Part shown: in pieces, positions 1 through 4,944 of the stretch | Layout: each line of letters begins with the position of its first letter | Position numbering within the stretch: the first letter of the stretch is position 1 | NCBI GenBank assembly: GCA_020696885.1 | Contig: JAJFMS010000270.1 | Location: 1 to 5,795, forward strand | Length of the DNA stretch: 5,795 nucleotides | Origin: Armatimonadota bacterium | Lineage (GTDB): Bacteria > Armatimonadota > SYMT01 | Direction of reading: 5' to 3' | Program-made: the position numbers and the translations under genes | The notes under the pieces: model-generated | The model's database searches: none | What the model was told of the DNA's origin: nothing | Seen by the model: the letters and a program-made list of their open reading frames with translations, nothing else

Positions 1-2
1 CC

Positions 3-380
3 TACATCAAGAACCGGGACCTCTGGATTTGTCCCAGCGAGACGAACGCCACCGTGCGCGCCAAGACCGACGTCCGCTACGTGAGCTACATGTTCAACAA
101 CCAGTTGGCCGGTGACCCGGACAGCACGGTGACCCGGACCGGGGAGATGGTGATCGCCCACGACGCGGATCCGGGCGAGCTGGGTTGGACGGAAGGCAAC
201 ACGTGGGATTCCGGGGCTACCACGGACTGGCCGCACCTGCGCGCCAACGGCACCGGGGCAAACAGCTATCTGCTGCCCTGGTTCCAGCGGCACAACGGCG
301 GTTTCAACGCGCTGTTCTACGACGGCCACGTGAAGGCCAGCCGCGGCAGCAGCTTCACGGACGCCAACTACATCCCTTGA
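3..380 (+). CDS. H-X9-DG pseudopilin-like protein, C-terminal part (5' end missing)
   Basis: This is the C-terminal 125 residues of a prepilin-like protein. The frame is open from the left edge of the window, so the N-terminal cleavage/methylation motif and hydrophobic helix lie outside it. The GTG at 54 is internal, not the start, because the family segment LWICPSE (visible residues 7-13) lies upstream of it. The diagnostic element is the C-terminal H-X9-DG motif: His97, nine residues, then Asp107-Gly108, in the context RHNGGFNALFYDGH. The preceding stretch also fits the family: residues shortly after the Cys-Pro-Ser, a YVSYMFNNQ segment resembling the usual SYxxN element, and a Gly/Asn-rich loop. 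In the family (DUF1559-type, type II secretion/pilin-like major subunits) such proteins are processed, exported and assembled or displayed at the cell surface; the individual roles of the many paralogs are mostly unknown. The stop is followed after 9 bases by the next gene, suggesting co-transcription. Confidence 0.92.
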   Translation, partial: YIKNRDLWICPSETNATVRAKTDVRYVSYMFNNQLAGDPDSTVTRTGEMVIAHDADPGELGWTEGNTWDSGATTDWPHLRANGTGANSYLLPWFQRHNGGFNALFYDGHVKASRGSSFTDANYIP

Positions 381-389
381 GGAGACGCC

Positions 390-656
390 ATGGGAACCAC
401 TCAGATCTCGCGATCAGCACTTGTTGCCGTGGCCGCGGTGGTCGCGCTGCTCTTCGGCGCCGCCTTCTGGTGGAGCACGCGCCCCAAGGGGAACGCCGAG
501 GCCTACTCCGCGAGCACGGCCCGGCTGGAGCAGAGCGATGCCCTGAAGCGTGCGGTGGAAGCCGAGGAGTGGCGCCAGAAGAACCCGGAGGCCGCCCGGG
601 CACTGCGCCAGGCTCACTCCGACAAGGAGTACCAACCCGAGAGCGGTGAGAACTAG
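390..656 (+). CDS. Small single-pass membrane protein, hypothetical
   Basis: This encodes 88 residues. The start is the ATG at 390, preceded by GGAG at 381-384 with a 5-base spacer; this Shine-Dalgarno site directly follows the stop of the pseudopilin gene, so translation of the two is probably linked. Residues 9-28 form one hydrophobic helix (Ala/Val/Leu rich, ending in FWW). The rest is a charged, Ala/Glu/Arg-rich region (about residues 35-80) that should be largely helical, ending in a polar tail. There is no signal peptidase site or lipobox, so it is most simply an inner-membrane anchored protein; topology is unclear because basic residues flank both ends of the helix. I do not recognise a family. 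Position directly behind an H-X9-DG pilin gene suggests an accessory or partner of that pilin, but this is inference from the neighbourhood only. Confidence 0.75.
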   Translation: MGTTQISRSALVAVAAVVALLFGAAFWWSTRPKGNAEAYSASTARLEQSDALKRAVEAEEWRQKNPEAARALRQAHSDKEYQPESGEN

Positions 657-692
657 CCGGCACGGGTCCGCGGGGTTGGAGGGAAGCCGGGA

Positions 693-728
693 GGCCGTGT
701 TGAACGCAGCAGGCGTCCAATCACGGCC
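693..728 (+). other. Imperfect hairpin upstream of proC
   Basis: A 7-bp outer stem (GGCCGTG at 693-699 with CACGGCC at 722-728) continues inward with 3 bp (700-702 with 718-720, T721 bulged), an A703/C717 mismatch and 4 bp (ACGC 704-707 with GCGT 713-716), closing on the 5-base loop AGCAG. That gives 14 pairs in 36 bases. It lies in the gap between the small membrane protein and proC, ending 23 bases before the proC start. There is no T-run on either strand next to it, so it is not a classical intrinsic terminator; it could be a T-less terminator for the upstream pair or a leader structure of proC. Confidence 0.55.
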
Positions 729-751
729 CCCCGCACCTCGCAGGCAACTCC

Positions 752-1567
752 ATGAACCTGAACAAGTCTCTTGCATTCCTCGGCGGCGGCGTGATGGCCA
801 CGGCGATCCTCCAGTCCCTGCTGGATGGCGGCCTGGTGGAGCCCGGCCAGGTAGTCGTGAGTGAGCCGGTAGAGGCCCGCCGGGAAGCGCTCTCCCGGCT
901 GGGGGTGCGAGCGGTGGCCACGAGCCGGGAGGCGGCGGCCGGCGCGGACGTGGTGGTGCTGGCGGTGAAGCCGCACGTGGTGCCGGACGTGCTGCGGGAG
1001 GCGCGGACCTCCCTGGCGCAGGCTCATCTCGTGATCTCCATCGCCGCCGGGGTGACGCTGGCCCAACTCGAGTCGCTGGCGCCGTCGGGAGTGCCGGTGA
1101 TCCGGGTGATGCCGAATACGCCGGTGCAGGTGGGGGCGGGCGCCGCCGCGCTCTGCCGCGGCACCCATGCTTCCGAAGAGCACGCGGCGCTGGTCCGCCG
1201 GATCTTCGAGGCGGGCGGACGCTGCGTGGAAGTCACTGAGGCGCAGATCGACGCCGTCACCGGACTGAGCGGCAGCGGACCGGCCTACGTCTGCCTCATC
1301 GTGGAGGCGCTGGCGGACGGCGGCGTGCGGATGGGACTGCCGCGGGACGTGGCGCTCACCCTGGCGGCGCAGACGGTGCTGGGCAGCGCCAAGCTGATCC
1401 TGGAGACCGGCGACCATCCCGCAGTGCTCAAAGACCGCGTCGCCACGCCCGGCGGCACCACCATCGCGGGCCTGGCCGCGCTGGAGGAAGCGGGCGTCCG
1501 CAGTGGGCTCATCAAAGCAGTGGAAGCGGCTACCCGGCGCGCTGCAGAGCTCGGCAAGAAGAGCTGA
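752..1567 (+). CDS. proC: Pyrroline-5-carboxylate reductase
   Basis: ProC catalyses the last step of proline synthesis, NAD(P)H-dependent reduction of 1-pyrroline-5-carboxylate to L-proline, in the cytoplasm. The 271-residue product has the usual family length and all main motifs. The N-terminal Rossmann fold begins with FLGGGVM (residues 9-15, the dinucleotide-binding glycine loop). It continues with AVKP (71-74), the RVMPNTP segment (118-124), the catalytic/substrate region TGLSGSGPAY (170-179) and the C-terminal ProC signature around TPGGTTIAGL (232-241). The start ATG at 752 puts the glycine loop at the normal distance from the N-terminus; its Shine-Dalgarno site is weak (AGG at 742-744 only). 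A strong hairpin at 693-728 lies just upstream. No other proline gene (proA, proB) is in the window, so proC stands apart from its pathway partners here, which is common. The frame is intact with no sign of damage. Confidence 0.98.
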   Translation: MNLNKSLAFLGGGVMATAILQSLLDGGLVEPGQVVVSEPVEARREALSRLGVRAVATSREAAAGADVVVLAVKPHVVPDVLREARTSLAQAHLVISIAAGVTLAQLESLAPSGVPVIRVMPNTPVQVGAGAAALCRGTHASEEHAALVRRIFEAGGRCVEVTEAQIDAVTGLSGSGPAYVCLIVEALADGGVRMGLPRDVALTLAAQTVLGSAKLILETGDHPAVLKDRVATPGGTTIAGLAALEEAGVRSGLIKAVEAATRRAAELGKKS

Positions 1568-1570
1568 CGG

Positions 1571-1597
1571 CTCGTAATTCGTCTTCGTAATCCGTAA
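1571..1597. repeat. Degenerate CGTAAT short repeats
   Basis: Directly after proC the sequence changes from GC-rich coding DNA to short, imperfect, roughly 6-7-base units: CGTAATT, CGTCTT, CGTAATC, CGTAAG, in tandem. The complementary word ATTACGG recurs at 1626-1632, where it forms the outer arm of a hairpin. The composition is plainly unlike the flanking genes. It looks like a noncoding low-complexity intergenic element; no function is visible. Confidence 0.5.
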
Positions 1598-1633
1598 GAA
1601 GCCGCCTCGCTCGGTGGCTTCACGCATTACGGA
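1591..1633 (+). terminator. Stem-loop downstream of proC, possible T-less terminator
   Basis: The inner stem is 9 bp (1598-1606 GAAGCCGCC with 1613-1621 GGTGGCTTC, one G-T wobble as RNA) with loop TCGCTC. An outer 7-bp stem pairs TCCGTAA (1591-1597) with TTACGGA (1627-1633), leaving a 5-base bulge ACGCA on the 3' side. It begins 24 bases after the proC stop, a typical place for a terminator, but no T-run follows on the + strand. On the - strand the 3' flank is also not a clear T-run. It could equally be a REP-like palindromic intergenic element. Confidence 0.5.
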
Positions 1634-1697
1634 GCACGCATCCTGAGTTACAGAAACCGAAATCCTGCTCGCCAACACGCCGCTTTGTCCGGGCGAC

Positions 1698-1713
1698 GGA
1701 GTAGAGGAGTAGA
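1698..1713. repeat. Perfect 8-bp tandem duplication (GGAGTAGA x2)
   Basis: GGAGTAGA occurs twice back to back at 1698-1705 and 1706-1713, ending 7 bases before the ATG at 1721. Each unit contains GGAG, so the duplication presents Shine-Dalgarno-like sequence twice; the second GGAG (1706-1709) is 11 bases from the ATG and is the more plausible ribosome site, if a little far. Confidence 0.5.
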
Positions 1714-1720
1714 GCTGCCA

Positions 1721-2031
1721 ATGGATGCCGGGCAACTGCGGCGCAGGTTGGAAACCGTCCAGCAGCGCTATCGGTGGTATGCCATTGTCTACTGGCTGCG
1801 GGCGCTGCCGATGCTGGGCGTGTTCGCGGCCTGGGAGTGTTCATCTTCCGCTTTGGCACCTCGGTGGGGCAGGGGGCCTGGGTGACGGCGATCGCCTGTT
1901 TCCTGCTCTGGCGCTGGGCTCACAACACCTGCCCTCCGAGACTCCAGGCACTTCATCAGGAACATGCGATGCTCTCCGCAGACTACGAGCGTCTTACCGG
2001 GGAGAAGCCGATCGGCCTGCCGACCGGCTAG
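1721..2031 (+). CDS. Small two-helix membrane protein, hypothetical, interrupted by a frameshift near 1831
   Basis: No single frame covers this gene. From the ATG at 1721 one frame gives a basic N-terminus and a first hydrophobic segment (WYAIVYWLRALPMLGVFAA, residues 19-37), then degenerates into a Ser/Arg/Gly tail stopping at 1885. The frame one base earlier picks up exactly there with LGVFIFRFG, a second hydrophobic helix (about composite residues 53-67, AWVTAIACFLLWRWA) and a polar helical C-terminus ending at the TAG at 2029-2031. Joining them near 1831 restores a 103-residue protein; the 311 bases need exactly one added base to be a multiple of three, for example CCC instead of CC at 1830-1831. 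The second half alone could start at the ATG at 1774, but that start lacks a convincing ribosome site. This may be a sequencing or assembly error, a true pseudogene, or less likely programmed shifting (no slippery heptamer seen). I recognise no family. The predicted topology is two helices with both termini on the same side. Confidence 0.6.
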
Positions 2032-2037
2032 GAGCGA

Positions 2038-2073
2038 GATGAAGTAGGCCTTCATCCTTCCGCCTTCATCCTT
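2038..2073. repeat. TTCATCC heptad repeats with small hairpin
   Basis: The gap before the large secreted gene contains heptads TTCATCC, TTCCGCC and TTCATCC in register (2051-2071), giving a 12-base direct repeat GCCTTCATCCTT at 2048-2059 and 2062-2073. GATGAAG at 2038-2044 is complementary to both CTTCATC copies (2050-2056 and 2064-2070), so two alternative 7-bp hairpins with 5- or 19-base loops are possible. The second copy ends close to the Shine-Dalgarno site at 2075-2078. A role in regulation is only speculation. Confidence 0.5.
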
Positions 2074-2087
2074 TGGAGACCCCACCG

Positions 2088-4871
2088 ATGCGCCTCCTAT
2101 TCCTGGTCACCCTCCTACTTCTGGCCTGCGCGGCGGCGGTGCCGGCGGCGCCCGCACGGGTGCGCTGGGATGAGGGCGCCCGTACGCCCAGGCTGCTGGC
2201 GGATGGGACCCCCTTGCTGGAAGTGCTGGACACGCCCAGCTACACCGCCACCCTCTGGCGCGTGGACCAGGGGGCGCTGGCCTGGGACCGGCGCGGGAGC
2301 GTGGACACCTTCGCCGTGCGCCAGACCGGGGAGCGGGCTCGGGACGTCACCTATGCGGGCGACGTGCGGATCGTGGAGGGTGACGTGGCCGGCCTGGTGC
2401 TTCGCGCGGAGCCGGGTGGACCGGCCTGTTTCGGGGTGCTGCTGGGAGCCCAGAGCAAGACGCTGCGGATCGTCTACCTCCCCTGGCCCGGCCGCGACCT
2501 CCTGGCGATGCCGTTCCCGGTGGAGCCGAACCGGACCTACCGCCTCTCCGTAGAGTGCCGGGACACCCCGGCCGGAGTCCGGCTGGAGGTAACTGTCGAC
2601 GGCAAGAAGACCGCGGAGCTCGTCTCCGCAAACCATCGTCCCGCGGGCGCTCACCTCGGCGTGATGACGAACAACAGCCGCGCGAGATTCGATAACCTGG
2701 AAGCTCGCACGGGGGGCGCCGCCGGCAAGGTCCTGTTCCGGGACACCTTCGAGAGCCCGGGCCTCGCGGCTTACGCGGCCAGCGGCCTCCCGTTCGAGGT
2801 ACGCCGCGACGAAGAGACGCTCACCTTTTACCGGAAGCTCCCGGCCACCGGCGCCGGGCTGGGTGCGGTGGCGCAGCTCCGGCACGGCGTGGAAGGCGCG
2901 CGGCACGTCTGGGTGCCGCACGTGACCCCGGAGCCGGGATACGTGATCGGCGACCACGCCCTCCGGTCCCCGGCAATCGTGCTGGCCAGCGGTCGGGTGG
3001 CGCTGGCGGTGGTGCCGGACGTGGACGACCTCCGCCGCCTCCAGGAGAACGGCCTCCGCACCTGGCTGGACTACGACCACGAGACGCGCACGGTCACCGC
3101 GGCGGTCGGTGCCTACCAGGTGGGAGGGTTCCACGTCGGCTACCAGCCGGTGACCCTGGCCTACAACGCGCAGGAGGCCCGCCTCCGCCTGCACGTGCTC
3201 ACCAGCACCCGCCCGGAGGACCTGGCCAACCCTTACCGGCTCGCCTCACGTTATCTCTGGGAGCACTGGGGCCGCGGAGGCTATGCCAGCGGCGGCAGCC
3301 AGAGGGCCGCGCTCAGCACCTACGGCGGCTACGTCACGCGGTGGGCGTTCCAGCCGGAGCCCCGCGGCTGGGGCGATACCGTCTGGCAGAGCTTCAAGCT
3401 GGATGGCCGCGACGCGGGCGGACCGGCATTCATCGTAGATGCGGCCCAGCACCCGTCCGTTCCGGTGGATCGCCGCCGCTGGCGGGAGCAGCGGTCCGTC
3501 TGGAACCAGGCCTGGTTCTCCACCCAGCGGTGCGCGAACGGCCTGCTCCGGCACGCCCGCAAAACCGGCAGTGGCGACCTGGAGCGGCGCGCTCGCATGA
3601 TGACCCGCGTGGCCCTGGCGGCGCCGCAGCGAGACGGGCTCTTCCCCGCGGTCTACACGGCCGGGGGCGGCGGCTACTCCCTGTACAAAGACTCGCCCGG
3701 CTGGGAGAAGGCGCGCTGGACCAACTCGGACCGCCGCCCGCCCGGGGTCTCCGCGGAAGCGGTCCACGTATTGGACGCGGCGTTCACCGCCCGCCTGCTG
3801 CTGGAGTGGAGCGACCTGGTGGCCGGCGCGGAAGCGCAGGAAGCGCGCGCCTACGTGGAGCGGTTCGCGGACCGGTTGGTGAAGCTGCAACTCCCGAACG
3901 GAGCGTTCCCCGGCTGGGTGGAGCCGGACGGGAAACAGCCCGCCGCCCTGCGCGAAAGCCCGGAGAGCGCGATGGCCGTGACGCTCCTGCTGGAGCTGTA
4001 CGGCCGGGACCGGGGACGCCGCGAATACGGCGCCGCTGCCCGGCGCGGCTTGCGTTACCTGGAAGAGGGACCGGTCCGGGAGGCGCGCTGGGAAGACTTC
4101 GAGACCTACTACTCCTGCAGCCGGTGGGGGAGCGACCGGATCGGCCAGCCCGTGGCGCGCAACGGCGTCTACAAGTCCAACACCTTCTCCCCGTTCTGGT
4201 GCGCGGAGGCGTTCCTGGCGGCGCACCGCTCCCTGAAGGAGGCGCGCTGGCTGCCGCTCGGGCAGCGCTGCCTGGACGAGCTGTCGCTCTACCAGCAGGT
4301 GTGGGACCCGCCCACCATCCCGGCGCCGTGCCACGGCGGGTTCGGCGTGATGAACGCGGACGGTGAGTGGAACGACGCGCGCCAGAGCCTGTTCGCGCCG
4401 CTCTACCTGGAATACTACCGCGAGACCGGCGCAGGCGAGTACTTCGAGCGCGGCGTCTCCGCGCTGCGGGCCTCCTACGCGATGCTCTTCTGCCCGGAGA
4501 ACGCACAGGTCTATGCCGCCTACCGGAAGACCCACCCGGCGTTCGGTCCGGAGAGCTACGGGTTCATGATGGAGAACATCGCCCACGGCGGCCCCGGCGG
4601 CGACCCGATCGGCCCGTTCACCATCTACACCTGGGGCAACGGCGCGGCCCTGGCCGCCGCGGCCACCGTGTGGGACGACTACGGCGACGTCTTCGTGGAC
4701 GGCATGCGCGGGCAGGCGTTCGGCGTGGACGGCTGCACGGCCGAGATCCGCGGGCGCGAGGTGCGCATCCAGGACCGGTACGGCCGGCAGGAGCTTACGG
4801 TGGTGTACGCCTCCGGCAGGCGGGAGCTGGTGCCGCTGCAAGAGGGCAAAGCGAGCGTGCGCCTCCGGTAG
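2088..4871 (+). CDS. Large secreted protein with lectin-like N-terminus and alpha/alpha-toroid-like region, function unassigned
   Basis: The product has 927 residues. I chose the ATG at 2088 because GGAG at 2075-2078 sits 9 bases upstream and the protein then opens with a clean signal peptide (Met-Arg, Leu-rich core 3-12, Ala-rich c-region, likely cut near Ala20 or Ala23). A LLAC at 11-14 is a poor lipobox but leaves lipoprotein sorting possible. An in-frame TTG at 2073 would add five residues and has no ribosome site. Residues about 25-208 look like a concanavalin/lectin-type beta-sandwich (VTVDGKKTAEL, then HLGVMTNNSRARFDNLEA, as in 3-keto-disaccharide hydrolase or laminin G-like modules). 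A second beta-rich part begins with VLFRDTFESPG (about 215). From about 380 to 865 the sequence is helical with repeated aromatic turns: NQAWFSTQRCANGLL, DGLFPAVYTAGG, LQLPNGAFPGW (about 600), TFSPFWCAEAFLAAH, and GVMNADGEWNDARQS (about 753). This resembles (alpha/alpha)6-toroid glycosidases and polysaccharide lyases. A short beta tail (867-927) ends the chain. I infer a periplasmic or extracellular carbohydrate-active enzyme; I cannot name a family or catalytic residues. Confidence 0.85.
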   Translation: MRLLFLVTLLLLACAAAVPAAPARVRWDEGARTPRLLADGTPLLEVLDTPSYTATLWRVDQGALAWDRRGSVDTFAVRQTGERARDVTYAGDVRIVEGDVAGLVLRAEPGGPACFGVLLGAQSKTLRIVYLPWPGRDLLAMPFPVEPNRTYRLSVECRDTPAGVRLEVTVDGKKTAELVSANHRPAGAHLGVMTNNSRARFDNLEARTGGAAGKVLFRDTFESPGLAAYAASGLPFEVRRDEETLTFYRKLPATGAGLGAVAQLRHGVEGARHVWVPHVTPEPGYVIGDHALRSPAIVLASGRVALAVVPDVDDLRRLQENGLRTWLDYDHETRTVTAAVGAYQVGGFHVGYQPVTLAYNAQEARLRLHVLTSTRPEDLANPYRLASRYLWEHWGRGGYASGGSQRAALSTYGGYVTRWAFQPEPRGWGDTVWQSFKLDGRDAGGPAFIVDAAQHPSVPVDRRRWREQRSVWNQAWFSTQRCANGLLRHARKTGSGDLERRARMMTRVALAAPQRDGLFPAVYTAGGGGYSLYKDSPGWEKARWTNSDRRPPGVSAEAVHVLDAAFTARLLLEWSDLVAGAEAQEARAYVERFADRLVKLQLPNGAFPGWVEPDGKQPAALRESPESAMAVTLLLELYGRDRGRREYGAAARRGLRYLEEGPVREARWEDFETYYSCSRWGSDRIGQPVARNGVYKSNTFSPFWCAEAFLAAHRSLKEARWLPLGQRCLDELSLYQQVWDPPTIPAPCHGGFGVMNADGEWNDARQSLFAPLYLEYYRETGAGEYFERGVSALRASYAMLFCPENAQVYAAYRKTHPAFGPESYGFMMENIAHGGPGGDPIGPFTIYTWGNGAALAAAATVWDDYGDVFVDGMRGQAFGVDGCTAEIRGREVRIQDRYGRQELTVVYASGRRELVPLQEGKASVRLR

Positions 4872-4944
4872 CGGCGAAATCCCGTGGCGGGCTGGCGTCT
4901 CCTCCGGGATACTGTAGCCAACGTTCCGGTCCTCGTCACTGCTC

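Noticed and set aside
653..1735. 360-codon open frame on the - strand across proC
   Set aside because: It is fully antisense to an unmistakable ProC, runs through both intergenic hairpins, and its product has no recognisable features.
1826..1840. Programmed -1 frameshift in the small membrane protein gene
   Set aside because: There is no X-XXY-YYZ slippery heptamer and no evident downstream pseudoknot; a simple one-base error or mutation explains it better.
2073..2087. TTG at 2073 as the start of the large secreted gene
   Set aside because: The GGAG at 2075-2078 would then lie inside the coding region, and the ATG at 2088 is correctly spaced from it and opens a normal signal peptide.
2115..3194. 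359-codon open frame on the - strand
   Set aside because: It is antisense to the first half of the secreted gene; the composition is that of a GC-driven shadow frame.
3341..4366. 341-codon open frame on the + strand, and a 193-codon one at 4367-4948
   Set aside because: Both sit in another frame inside the secreted gene and are Arg/Pro/Gly/Ala-rich translations typical of out-of-frame reading of GC-rich codons.
4879..4910. Possible terminator after the secreted gene (ATCCCG with CGGGAT)
   Set aside because: It has only 6 bp with a 20-base loop and no T-run, too weak to call.
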